From Mesorhizobium plurifarium (GTDB lineage: Bacteria > Pseudomonadota > Alphaproteobacteria > Rhizobiales > Rhizobiaceae), in NCBI GenBank assembly GCA_000824785.1, contig CCNB01000043.1:1-64000 (forward strand): a stretch of DNA of 64,000 nt, read 5' to 3'. Shown here piece after piece: positions 1-7,924 of the stretch (the first letter of the stretch is position 1; each line of letters starts with the position of its first letter). The position numbers and the translations under genes are program-made. The notes below the pieces were generated by a model, which worked only from the letters and a program-made list of their open reading frames with translations, did not search any database and was not told where the DNA came from.

Positions 1-1764
1 ACCCAGTTGCATGCCATCGACCATCCGGCAGGCCTGAACGAGAACAACGTCTCGTTCACGATCGGCTACACCACCACCGACCACGACGGCGACACGGCCA
101 CCGGCTCGCTGGCCATCAACGTCAATGACGACACCCCGACGATCAGCAACATCCAAGATGCGATCATGCCGAACGTCAGCAACACCGACGTTCACGGCAC
201 ATGGCAACCGTCCTTCGGAGCAGATGGCCCAAGCAGTCTCGCTTCGGCGATCAGCCTAGCAATGGGAACGGCGCCGAGCGGAACCACCTATACTTTCACC
301 TCTCACGGCACCAATGCGGGCGGTGATGCAGTCACGCAGGTGGATGTAAAGAGCGGCACCACCCTCCTTTACACGTTCTACGAGTACACGCACTATGACC
401 CGGCCACGCACACATCCGAGATGTTCGCCTATACGAACCTCGCGGACGCGCAAGGCGCCACTGGTGCGAATGAATTCTTCACGCTGACCGTCGCGACTGA
501 CGGCACTTACGACTTCCATCTCGTGACGAACAGCCTGCAATCCACCAACACCTTCGACATAACGGGAGTTCATCCGGGCAACGGCAACTACGCGACGATC
601 ATCAACAATGTGGGCGACTTCGGCAACGGTGCGGTGCCAAGCAGCGGTTATGATGTGCTTATCGATGGCATCAATGCGTCAAACGTCAACGACAATGTCT
701 ACATGAACAACAATGGCCTTGGTGTCGGCAACGGCAACTTGGATACGAACGAGACTCTGACTTTCAAATTCGCTCTCCTTCAGAGCCAGGTCTCGATGGC
801 CATCGGAAAGAGCCTCAACAGCGTTACCGAGCATTTCGAGGTGACCATTTGGAATGCCGATCACTCCGCGCATGCAACCTGGGACGTGACCCAAGCTGAC
901 GGCACGCCACTTGTTATCGATGCGGCTCATTGGGGTACAGGCGGATCAGCCACCGGGGCGTTCTTCGACTTTGCCGAAGTCGACGTGAAGAACATTGCAA
1001 GCGTCAGCGGCGACGATTCCAAGCTCGTCATTCTATCGCTGACCTACAACTCCCAGACCGTTGTTAGCGACACCTCGCTGAACTTCTCGCTTGGCATCAC
1101 CGATCACGACGGTGATACCTATACCAGTTCGGACAACTTGTCGGTGACATTGCAGGGCACTCACACCGCCCCCGGATACCAGCTATCGGGGACAAACGAC
1201 GTTTTCGCTGCAAGCGCGAACGGGCACGACACTTTCACGGGGAACGGAACCAACGATACGGTGGACTTCTCCAACGCGGCGAGTTCCGTTCAGGTCTATC
1301 TTGACGGCTCGCACAGCAACGCCGGGGCAGCGTTTGGCGACACGTTGACGGGAATAGAGAACCTGATCGGCTCCTCGCATGACGACTTACTGGTCGGCGA
1401 TGCCAACAGTAATATCCTCACCGGCGGCGGTGGGACGAACACGATGACCGGCGGTGCCGGCGCCGATACGTTCAAGATCGATCATCTCGATATCAAGGAC
1501 ATCATCACCGACTTTCACGGTGCCGGTCCTGGTGGCGAGGGAGACCAGATCGACTTGACGGCGTTGTTCGACAAGGCGGACAATGTCGCCCTCAGCAATT
1601 ACGTGCAATACAATAGCGCGAATGGCACGTTGAGTGTGGACAGCACCGGTACGGGCAGCAATTTCGTGGTTGTCGCCGAGCTACAGACCCCCCCCCCCGC
1701 CGCCAACACCATCAACATCCTTTACGACGACTCGAACCATCATCAGCAGCATGTCACCATTTAG
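1..1764 (+). CDS. RTX-like type I secreted protein, 3' part (5' end outside window)
   Basis: The frame is open from the first base, so this is the C-terminal 587 codons of a larger protein. The N-terminal part has VCBS/Ig-like stretches with Asp-rich turns (DHDGDTATG, later DHDGDTYTS). From about residue 455 there are hemolysin-type calcium-binding nonapeptides (GSSHDDLLVGD, then LTGGGGTNTMTGGAGADTF) and a DFHGAGPGGEGDQIDL block typical of type I secretion C-terminal domains. Such proteins leave the cell in one step through an ABC exporter/TolC channel and usually act as adhesins or biofilm proteins; that role is inferred. The end is short and hydrophobic (HVTI), as in RTX secretion signals. 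A C11 tract lies 22 codons before the stop. No exporter genes are visible in the window. Confidence 0.85.
   Translation, partial: TQLHAIDHPAGLNENNVSFTIGYTTTDHDGDTATGSLAINVNDDTPTISNIQDAIMPNVSNTDVHGTWQPSFGADGPSSLASAISLAMGTAPSGTTYTFTSHGTNAGGDAVTQVDVKSGTTLLYTFYEYTHYDPATHTSEMFAYTNLADAQGATGANEFFTLTVATDGTYDFHLVTNSLQSTNTFDITGVHPGNGNYATIINNVGDFGNGAVPSSGYDVLIDGINASNVNDNVYMNNNGLGVGNGNLDTNETLTFKFALLQSQVSMAIGKSLNSVTEHFEVTIWNADHSAHATWDVTQADGTPLVIDAAHWGTGGSATGAFFDFAEVDVKNIASVSGDDSKLVILSLTYNSQTVVSDTSLNFSLGITDHDGDTYTSSDNLSVTLQGTHTAPGYQLSGTNDVFAASANGHDTFTGNGTNDTVDFSNAASSVQVYLDGSHSNAGAAFGDTLTGIENLIGSSHDDLLVGDANSNILTGGGGTNTMTGGAGADTFKIDHLDIKDIITDFHGAGPGGEGDQIDLTALFDKADNVALSNYVQYNSANGTLSVDSTGTGSNFVVVAELQTPPPAANTINILYDDSNHHQQHVTI
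1688..1698 (+). repeat. C11 homopolymer tract inside the RTX-like gene
   Basis: Eleven consecutive C residues encode the Thr-Pro-Pro-Pro stretch just ahead of the C-terminal secretion signal. Tracts of this length are prone to slipped-strand mispairing. Losing one C gives a tail running to a stop near 1800; gaining one gives a tail running to a stop near 1810. Either would replace the last ~20 residues. Confidence 0.85.
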
Positions 1765-1836
1765 CACTTATGCACAACCACACTCCCATGCTACACATTA
1801 GCAGCACTTGAATTCGCAATTCGAAGAGGGGCTTAC

Positions 1837-2205
1837 ATGAGACATTCCGCAAGATTGCTGGCTTCGGCCGCGGCGCTGCTCTTGGCCGGGTCGACGGGCT
1901 TCGCCGCCGATATCATCGGCGAGCCGGCGGTGAATTATTGCCGCACCGTCGGCACCTCGGACCTGGTGCTGACCGACAACATGGTCGAGCTCAAGGACCA
2001 TGTGGTGAAGCTGATGGACGAATCGGTCGCCGTCGCCAACAGCCCGGAATGGATCAACTCGTCGCGTCCCGCCTTCGTCTGGGCCTCGGAAGCCAAGGTC
2101 GCCTGCGGCATGGCCTATGGCTACCTCAAGACGAACTACAAGGACGAAGACACGCTCAACAAATGCGAATGCTTCCACGACCGCATGGTCGAGTATATGC
2201 ACTGA
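1837..2205 (+). CDS. small secreted protein of unknown function
   Basis: A 122-residue protein with a clear Sec signal peptide (RHSARLLASAAALLLAGSTGFAA, cleavage near residue 24). The mature part is about 98 residues and has four cysteines (NYCRTVG, KVACGMA, NKCECFH), which could form disulfides in the periplasm. The ATG follows a good ribosome site (GAGGGG, 8 nt upstream). I do not recognise the family. The next gene starts 26 bp after its stop and encodes a periplasmic murein enzyme, so the two may be co-transcribed. High GC and codon use match the neighbours, so it looks like resident DNA. Confidence 0.75.
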   Translation: MRHSARLLASAAALLLAGSTGFAADIIGEPAVNYCRTVGTSDLVLTDNMVELKDHVVKLMDESVAVANSPEWINSSRPAFVWASEAKVACGMAYGYLKTNYKDEDTLNKCECFHDRMVEYMH

Positions 2206-2231
2206 GCTGACGGGGCACCCGGCTGGCTGCG

Positions 2232-3086
2232 ATGGTGGCCGACGGAAAACCGGCGAAGGCGATCGCGCTGGACCGTTTCACCGTTGCATGGAAACGGCGA
2301 AACGATCCAGCTCCTTGTTTTGACGCAATTCCGAACGGAAAACCGCTACGCACTTTTCCTGGAATTGCTCTGGCGGTCGCCTTGCTCTGTCTGTGCCAAA
2401 CATCCGTCCACGCCAACTGGCTGGAACGGCCGCAGCCGCCGGGAGCGCTGCCCGTGCACTGCGCCGCCGCGCCGGAGCGAACCGCCGAGACCTTCAAGGC
2501 GTTCGCCACCTGCCAGGCGTCGCTCTACGGCCTCGAACCGGTGCTGGCGCATGCGGTGATGGAGATCGAAAGCGGGTTCGATCCCGGCGTGCGCGGCGCC
2601 GACGGCGAAGTCGGGCTGATGCAGGTCATGCCGGCGACGGCGCGGATGCTCGGCTTTCGCGGTTCGCTCGACGAGCTCGGCGAGCCGGCCACCAACATCG
2701 CGCTCGGTGTCCGATATCTGGCGCAGGCAAACAGGCTCGCCGCGGGCGATCTTTGCACCACCGTGATGAAATACCGGGCCGGGCACGGGGAAACCCGCTT
2801 CTCGGTCCGCTCGGTCAACTACTGCCGGCGCGCACGCGCGATCCTGGCGCGGGAAGGCCTCGACATAGCCGGGCCGTTGCCGGTGGCGACGATCGGATTC
2901 TCCGACGTCTTGACGGTCGGCTTGTCCGACGCTTCCGTGGACGGCGCTGTGACCGGCCAGGAGAAGCGCGTCTGCGTGCGTCGATCATTCGTGCCCGGGC
3001 CGCGCTACATGAAATGCGCCGAGTATCGCAGCCCGGCGCAAGCAAGGACGATCCGGGCGCTGAGAGCGCGGCTGTTCGACGGTTAG
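2232..3086 (+). CDS. lytic transglycosylase-like (SLT domain) protein
   Basis: The mature part is an SLT goose-lysozyme-like domain. The catalytic Glu lies in MEIESGFDP (about residue 113), followed by the GLMQVMP motif and the NIALGVRYL and MKYRAGHG blocks. Such enzymes cleave the MurNAc-GlcNAc bond of peptidoglycan to make 1,6-anhydromuropeptides, in the periplasm. A C-terminal extension of about 70 residues has paired cysteines. The N-terminus is odd: codons 32-46 (DAIPNGKPLRTFPGI) are a palindromic repeat that recurs at 43459-43675, and it runs straight into the hydrophobic core of the signal peptide (ALAVALLCLCQTSVHA). The true start is uncertain: the first 30 codons are atypical, and a start after the repeat would need a non-ATG codon. 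Confidence 0.8.
   Translation: MVADGKPAKAIALDRFTVAWKRRNDPAPCFDAIPNGKPLRTFPGIALAVALLCLCQTSVHANWLERPQPPGALPVHCAAAPERTAETFKAFATCQASLYGLEPVLAHAVMEIESGFDPGVRGADGEVGLMQVMPATARMLGFRGSLDELGEPATNIALGVRYLAQANRLAAGDLCTTVMKYRAGHGETRFSVRSVNYCRRARAILAREGLDIAGPLPVATIGFSDVLTVGLSDASVDGAVTGQEKRVCVRRSFVPGPRYMKCAEYRSPAQARTIRALRARLFDG
2325..2368 (+). repeat. 44-bp palindromic repeat, single copy inside a coding region
   Basis: The ends are a perfect 8-bp inverted repeat (GCAATTCC ... GGAATTGC) around a core reading GGAAAACCGCTACGCACTTTTCC. The sequence and its CTTGTTTTG left flank match the tandem units at 43459-43675 with only a few changes and one base fewer. It lies in frame within the transglycosylase gene. 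Confidence 0.85.
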
Positions 3087-3105
3087 CATATGGGGTGGAA
3101 GCATC

Positions 3106-4497
3106 ATGAAACGTGAGCGGCACGATCCGGACCTGAAGCGCGCCGCGCCGAAACGGATCGTTGCGGCGCGCCTCAGGTCTTTGTCGGATGCATGTCGTCT
3201 CCCCAAAACCGGAACCGCTTTTGGGCGACATGCATTGGGGGCGATCGCTCTCGGGCTCGTCGCGACGCTGTCGGGATGCCAATCCAAGAGCGGCGCGTCG
3301 GATGTGCTCGATCCATCGGCGATCGCGGCACCCGCCGGCCAGGCGAGTGCGGCCGCGGCGCCCGCCCAGCAGGCAAATATCGAGACCCCAGGCAGTCCGG
3401 CCTTGGGCAGTCCGGCGTCGGGCAGCGCGGCTTCGGGCGGCCCGACCTCGGCCGCCGCCGCCAAGGCCCAGCTGACGCTCGGCACGGGGCCGACCAAGGT
3501 GGCCATGCTTTTGCCGCTTTCGGCGCCCGGCAGCACGGGCGAGAACGGCCGGAAGATGTATGACGGCGCGCGGCTCGCAATGGCCGATCTCGGCGACAAG
3601 CTTCTGACGCTGACGATCGAGGACACGCGCGGCGACAGCGGCTACGCGAAAGACCTCGCGGTGAAGGCGATCACCTCGGGCACGGCGAAGGCGGTCATCG
3701 GGCCGTCCGAGCTTGCGGCCGCGCAGCACCTTGCCAAGCTCTCGGGCTCCAAGCGGCCGCCGGTGCTGGCGCTGGCCGACAATTTCGCCGGCGGCCCCGG
3801 CGTCTATTCCGTGCGGCTGAGCGAAGCCGACAGCGCTGCGGCCGGCGCGGCGGCGATCGCCGGCAAGGGCGCCAGGAAATTCGTGCTGCTGGTGCCGGCG
3901 GGCGCCGACTCGAGCGCCATCGAATCCCGGGTGGCCAACGCGCTCAGCATCTATGGCGCCACGCTTGCGGTGACGCTGCCCTATTCGCCGACCGACGGCG
4001 GCGCCAAGGTGGTGTCGGACATGAGCTCGCTGGTCGAGGCGCCCGACGCCGTGGTCGTCGCCTGCGGCGGCGGCAGCCCGACAGCGGTGCTTGCCGCGCT
4101 GAAGGCGAAAGGCATTCCCGGCAAGACGGTGACGCTGATCGGCACCGACCGCTGGCTCGAGCGGCCAGTGGATCCGCTCTACGAGGGCGCCTATATCGCG
4201 ACGCTCGACGAGAGCGAGACCGGGCCGATCGCCGACCGGTTCAAGGCGGCCTACAAGTACCAGCCCGACGTCAACGTCGCCTATGCCTACGACATGGTGG
4301 CGCTGAGCGCGGGCATAGCGAGCGCGGCCGGCCCCGACGGTTTCAACAAGCAGGTGCTGGAGAACGCGACCGGCTTCCGCGGCTCGACCGGCCTGTTCCG
4401 CTTCCGCAGCGACGGCTCGAGCCAAAGGTCGATGCCGTTCTTCAAGGTGGAGAAGGGGCGGCTGAAGCTGGTGGAGAAGTCGACGGCGGGGTTTTAG
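3106..4497 (+). CDS. periplasmic-binding-like lipoprotein (LpoA/penicillin-binding protein activator type)
   Basis: A lipobox (ATLSGC, Cys at about residue 58) follows a hydrophobic stretch, predicting an outer-membrane or periplasmic lipoprotein. After an Ala/Pro/Ser-rich linker, residues ~125-460 form a type I periplasmic-binding fold (VAMLLPLSAPGSTGENG, then VIGPSELAAAQ). These match the ABC amino-acid-binding / LppC-LpoA class. In gamma-proteobacteria LpoA activates a penicillin-binding protein; in rhizobia the partner is not established, so that role is inference. It follows the lytic transglycosylase by 20 bp, which favours a murein-related operon. The region before the signal core is encoded by a palindromic repeat (3188-3235), so the apparent N-terminus of nearly 60 residues before the Cys is unusually long. 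Confidence 0.75.
   Translation: MKRERHDPDLKRAAPKRIVAARLRSLSDACRLPKTGTAFGRHALGAIALGLVATLSGCQSKSGASDVLDPSAIAAPAGQASAAAAPAQQANIETPGSPALGSPASGSAASGGPTSAAAAKAQLTLGTGPTKVAMLLPLSAPGSTGENGRKMYDGARLAMADLGDKLLTLTIEDTRGDSGYAKDLAVKAITSGTAKAVIGPSELAAAQHLAKLSGSKRPPVLALADNFAGGPGVYSVRLSEADSAAAGAAAIAGKGARKFVLLVPAGADSSAIESRVANALSIYGATLAVTLPYSPTDGGAKVVSDMSSLVEAPDAVVVACGGGSPTAVLAALKAKGIPGKTVTLIGTDRWLERPVDPLYEGAYIATLDESETGPIADRFKAAYKYQPDVNVAYAYDMVALSAGIASAAGPDGFNKQVLENATGFRGSTGLFRFRSDGSSQRSMPFFKVEKGRLKLVEKSTAGF
3188..3235 (+). repeat. 48-bp rhizobial-type palindromic repeat inside a coding region
   Basis: Perfect 10-bp arms (ATGCATGTCG ... CGACATGCAT) flank a core with AAAACCGGAACCGCTTTTGGG. A related element is intergenic at 37337-37381 (arms GCATGTCT/AGACATGC), and another member of the broader class is at 42209-42250. 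Here it encodes DACRLPKTGTAFGRHAL, just before the lipoprotein signal core. Confidence 0.75.
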
Positions 4498-4519
4498 ACT
4501 AAGGGCTTTGGGGGTCTCG

Positions 4520-4684
4520 TTGGGTTTTCTTAGAAAGCTTCTCGTCCTAGCTACGATTGCCGCGGTAGTGGCAGGTTCGGTGGCCGTCATCGAACGCTTG
4601 GTGTTTGTCTCGCCAAAGCCGGCCGTGTCGGGCGAACCGCCGCAGAAGAAGTCCGTCCCGCAACGCAGGTGGCGCCTGACTTAA
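4520..4684 (+). CDS. possible small single-span membrane protein
   Basis: This 54-codon frame has a TTG start (another in-frame TTG lies at 4508). It encodes GFLRKLLVLATIAAVVAGSVAV, a plausible membrane span with positive N-terminal residues, then a Pro/Lys/Arg-rich tail (SPKPAV ... QRRWRLT). It starts 22 bp after the lipoprotein stop. Nothing else supports it: no ATG, a weak ribosome site and no recognised family. Treat as a candidate. Confidence 0.3.
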   Translation: MGFLRKLLVLATIAAVVAGSVAVIERLVFVSPKPAVSGEPPQKKSVPQRRWRLT

Positions 4685-4709
4685 TTGGATGGCGGAGCCC
4701 GGCTTCCAA

Positions 4710-5807
4710 CTAGATCGACATTCGGACAGATAACATCGGAAACCTGCCCCATGTCCATTTAGACAAGCGCCAAAAGATTGGAACGGCGAACAGCGACGCA
4801 ATGCCGTCTATCGCATAATGCCACCCCAACACGATCGAACCGATGAATATGATGGCACAGAATATGATGGCCATCGCGCCGATCACACGATTGATGTCAT
4901 AGAAAAATATCGCAACCAAGGCAGCCATAGCAACGTGTAAGGATGGAAATGCAGAAATTCCTTCCCCAATGGCATCGGTACTATTTTTGTACTGATCAAG
5001 GAGGTATCTCTGCGCGTTAATTGTAATCAACGGCTGACCGGCATCATTGAGATCCTGCAATCGCCGGCAGAGCTGCGAAAAAACGTCTGCCTTGTAAAAG
5101 TATGAATAAAAGCAAGGTCCCGCCGAGTCGAAGATAATAGCCAGAAAATTTCCTAGGAATACCCAAGAACAGAAGTACGTGGCAAAAAAGCAGAATCGCC
5201 TTTTCGGATTTTTTAACATGAACGCAGCTGAAAATACTGCACAATACATTACCGCAAACCATAATATATACATACGATCGATAAATTTCACAGCCATAGG
5301 CGAATCTGCTATTAAAGAAAACGACGACCAAGCATCTACCGTGAAAATCCATCGATCAATTTGGATAAGGTAGGGGTCAGCGTAGATAGGTACCCATAAG
5401 TGCATAGAACTCTTGAATTGACCGTAAGCATCAAAGAACACCGGAATAACCAACAATATCGGGAAACCAAGAAGTAGGTACGGCACATCGCTACGCAGAA
5501 TGTTTCGAACCTCCAGTAGCGGTCTTTCGGGAATCCTCCTGACCAAGAGATAAAGGAGCCGAATTAGGCAGCTTACACAGACGAACGCCAACGACGCAGT
5601 AAAAAACTGCCGGTTGAAGACATGAACCTGGTAGCTGCTCGTGCTCACGATCTGCCAACCGTTCCAGAGAGCGATGTAGATAACGACAAGGAGCAAGAAC
5701 GGACCATTCTGGGCAATGGAATAGCGAAACGCCGCGCCCAGCCGCGGTTCCAATCGGACGCTTGGGCGATCATCGACGCTTTCCACAGTTCCGACCATTA
5801 TCACCAC
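4710..5807 (-). CDS. PAP2-superfamily (Aur1/Ipt1-like) integral membrane protein
   Basis: This 365-residue polytopic protein has about 6-8 hydrophobic spans. Near its C-terminus it has the two histidine motifs of PAP2/inositolphosphotransferase-like enzymes: FPSLHVA (about residue 290) and GWHYAIDG (about residue 328). Family members transfer or hydrolyse phospholipid head groups at the membrane; the substrate here cannot be told. The gene is clearly more AT-rich than its neighbours, which may mark transfer. Its GTG start lies 10 bp beyond the cpaA stop, so it could be read through from the tad operon, though nothing ties it to pilus function. An ATG three codons downstream is an alternative start. 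Confidence 0.75.
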   Translation of the reverse strand: MVIMVGTVESVDDRPSVRLEPRLGAAFRYSIAQNGPFLLLVVIYIALWNGWQIVSTSSYQVHVFNRQFFTASLAFVCVSCLIRLLYLLVRRIPERPLLEVRNILRSDVPYLLLGFPILLVIPVFFDAYGQFKSSMHLWVPIYADPYLIQIDRWIFTVDAWSSFSLIADSPMAVKFIDRMYILWFAVMYCAVFSAAFMLKNPKRRFCFFATYFCSWVFLGNFLAIIFDSAGPCFYSYFYKADVFSQLCRRLQDLNDAGQPLITINAQRYLLDQYKNSTDAIGEGISAFPSLHVAMAALVAIFFYDINRVIGAMAIIFCAIIFIGSIVLGWHYAIDGIASLFAVPIFWRLSKWTWGRFPMLSVRMSI

Positions 5808-5817
5808 GCGCTGCCGA

Positions 5818-6363
5818 CTAGTTAAGCTGCTGTAATATTCCGGAACTGCTCGCGACCTTTAAGGCATAGTAGACTTGGTAAGTCATGGTGCACATGGCCG
5901 CCGCCGCGATAGGCACGCCGAACGGCACCACACCCTTGCGATCCATATGCTGCACATAGTGGCGAAACATTCCTGCCGGCAGCAGGAACGGGTTCTTGAC
6001 CAAAGCCGTCGTGGCGATCGCGAAAACAAGCAGCAGCACGGAAAACGCGGCCAGATTACTGCCTCCAACCAGAAAGGGCGTGACGCTCATCAGCTTCACG
6101 TCACCCGCGCCCATCTTGCGCAAGAGCCAAAACGGGAAGAGCGCAGCGAAAAGAATGAGGCCGCCAAGCGCACTGATGCCCATTTCCAGCCAGGATCCAG
6201 CCTGCAGCGACTGGAAATGTATCGCGCCCAATCCCAGGCACAACAGCAGCAACACATCGCGATTGGATATCTTCTGCGTGGAGAAATCGATCCAAGCAAC
6301 CCTTCCCAGAAGCAGGGTGGCAACCGCTTTGAAAAGAAGGGAAGCGGCCAACAAAAGGCTCAT
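5818..6363 (-). CDS. cpaA: prepilin peptidase CpaA/TadV
   Basis: A small (181-residue) membrane aspartyl protease of the type IV prepilin peptidase family. The two catalytic Asp motifs are visible: WIDFSTQKISN near residue 25 and KMGAGDVKLM near residue 87 (GxGD). It would cleave the Flp pilin encoded at 10777 and the TadE/TadF pseudopilins before their hydrophobic segment, at the inner membrane. It lacks the N-terminal methylase domain of larger PilD enzymes, as is normal for CpaA. Its start overlaps the tadD stop by 4 bp (ATGA), so the two are translationally coupled. It is the last gene of the minus-strand tad operon. Confidence 0.9.
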   Translation of the reverse strand: MSLLLAASLLFKAVATLLLGRVAWIDFSTQKISNRDVLLLLCLGLGAIHFQSLQAGSWLEMGISALGGLILFAALFPFWLLRKMGAGDVKLMSVTPFLVGGSNLAAFSVLLLVFAIATTALVKNPFLLPAGMFRHYVQHMDRKGVVPFGVPIAAAAMCTMTYQVYYALKVASSSGILQQLN

Positions 6364-6911
6364 GACCGCTCAATGTTCCGCACGCTGGATGACAGCAGCT
6401 TCAGATTGTTTGCTACCGTTGGATCGTTAGGGGCCAGCTCATAGGCCTTGAGAAAGTTGCTGCGCGCGTCCTGCAGCTTGCCGCGCAACAGATAGGAATA
6501 GCCGAGATTGTTGTAATATTCCGGCGTCGCGCCAAGCAGGCGATAGGCTCGGCCGTAAGCCATGTCGGCCAGATCGAAACGCCGGATGCGGTCGCAGGAG
6601 GCAGCAAGACCAAGCCAGGCGACGCCGTCATTCGGCGCCAGCCGGGTCGCCTTGTAGAACAGCGCGCCTGCGTTGCCGTAGTTTTCAGAGCGGAACTGAG
6701 TCTTGGCCTCGGTGATCGCCTGGTCGGAGGCGTAGTAATCGACGTCGCTGATGGTCTTCAGCCCGTCGAAGGTATCGCCGAAAGCGGTGTAGTCGCCCTT
6801 GGCGGGCTCATTGGTGCGCACGACGCCCCCGGTCGTGTCGGTCGATTGGCAACCGGCAAGCAGGAGAAGCAGCACGCTGGCTGCGGCGGCGAGGCGTATC
6901 GGCCTTGTCAT
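6360..6911 (-). CDS. tadD: TadD-like TPR lipoprotein of the Tad pilus
   Basis: A lipoprotein signal (LLLLLAGC, lipobox Cys about residue 21) precedes tetratricopeptide repeats (YGNAGALFYKATRLAPNDGVAWLGLA; YYNNLGYSYLLRGKLQDARSNFLKAYELAPND). TadD proteins are outer-membrane-linked assembly factors thought to help the secretin or pilotin. At about 183 residues it is shorter than some homologues, with two or three repeats. An in-frame TTG four codons upstream is an alternative start with a good GGAGG site. It lies between tadC and cpaA in the minus-strand operon. Confidence 0.85.
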   Translation of the reverse strand: MTRPIRLAAAASVLLLLLAGCQSTDTTGGVVRTNEPAKGDYTAFGDTFDGLKTISDVDYYASDQAITEAKTQFRSENYGNAGALFYKATRLAPNDGVAWLGLAASCDRIRRFDLADMAYGRAYRLLGATPEYYNNLGYSYLLRGKLQDARSNFLKAYELAPNDPTVANNLKLLSSSVRNIERS

Positions 6912-6964
6912 TTTGTGCCCCAAGGAGCCTCCGACTCAATTTTAGAAGATAATCATATGACAGT

Positions 6965-7915
6965 TCAGAAGAAAATGCCCTTCATGCGAAGGATGACCGG
7001 CAACATGATCACCATCAACACGACGGGAAAGATGCAGAGCCCTAACGGAATCATCATTTTGACGGGCAGCGAGTTGGCGCGCTCCTCCGCATGCAGTATC
7101 CGCTGGTTGCGCATTTCGGCGCTGTACACACGCAGAGCTTCCGTCAGGCTGGTGCCAAGTTCCTCCGACTGACGAAACAGCACCGCCAGTGCCTTCGCTT
7201 CGTCCAAGCCGATGCGGTCGGCCATCTCGCGCAATGCCTCGCGCAGCGGCTTGCCGGCGCGCAACTGCAAATTCATGATCGAAAGCTGGATACCCAGCCA
7301 TTTGTGGGTGCCAGCCAACTCCTGGCTGACGCGCTCCACAGCCGCCTCGAGGCTCATGCCAGCATCGGCGCAAGTGATCATCATGTCCATGAAGTCGGGG
7401 AAAGAGCGACGGTAGATCTGCTTTTGACCGTTCTCGAAGCGATCGAGCATGATGCTCGGGATAACGATGCAGGCCAGACCGAACAAAGCCGCGCCGGCAA
7501 TAGCCGTAAAAGCAGGCAGATGCGCCGGCAGCACGCGCGAAAGCACGGCATAGGCAACCAAAAAGCCGACGCCCACTCCGGCAAGCCTGATCAGTGTGTA
7601 AATGACCGGCGCGCTAGCGTGATAAAATCCGGCGCGAAAGAGCTTCGCTTCGAGCGCGTTCGGCTCGTTGCGTTCTTTCTCGAGAGTCTTGAAGTAGGCA
7701 TCCACCGGCTTTTGCGCCGCAGTCCTGGCGCGCGCGTCCTGGCCCAAGATGGAGCGAGGATCTGCCGTATCACCTACAAGGCTGTCGGCCAGCCTGCGCG
7801 TCTGCATTGCCGGCAGGAACACCAAAGCGGCAAACAGGAATAGCGCCACCGCCGCCACAAAGACGGTAATGGAGACCAGGAGAGTCAGGTCGTTGGTGTT
7901 GGAGAGCAGGTTGAT
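6965..7915 (-). CDS. tadC: Tad pilus inner-membrane platform protein TadC
   Basis: A T2SSF-domain membrane protein (FPDFMDMMITCADAGMSLEAAVERVSQEL; then GTSLTEALRVYSAEMRNQRI) with C-terminal spans. With TadB it forms the inner-membrane platform driven by TadA. The start is unusual. The first ATG/GTG/TTG codon is a GTG at 7858, which cuts into the first membrane span. The frame stays open back to the tadB stop at 7925-7927, adding about 19 residues (INLLSNTNDLTLLVSITVF) that complete the span. No conventional start exists there. An ATC at 7913-7915 sits 6 nt after GGAG and is my preferred start; CTG at 7907-7909 is another option. Confidence 0.85.
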   Translation of the reverse strand: MNLLSNTNDLTLLVSITVFVAAVALFLFAALVFLPAMQTRRLADSLVGDTADPRSILGQDARARTAAQKPVDAYFKTLEKERNEPNALEAKLFRAGFYHASAPVIYTLIRLAGVGVGFLVAYAVLSRVLPAHLPAFTAIAGAALFGLACIVIPSIMLDRFENGQKQIYRRSFPDFMDMMITCADAGMSLEAAVERVSQELAGTHKWLGIQLSIMNLQLRAGKPLREALREMADRIGLDEAKALAVLFRQSEELGTSLTEALRVYSAEMRNQRILHAEERANSLPVKMMIPLGLCIFPVVLMVIMLPVILRMKGIFF

Positions 7916-7924
7916 GGTTTGCTC

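Noticed and set aside
2815..4590. 591-codon minus-strand frame opposite the lipoprotein gene
   Set aside because: Arg/Ala/Gly-rich antisense shadow typical of high-GC DNA; the plus-strand gene has lipobox and fold.
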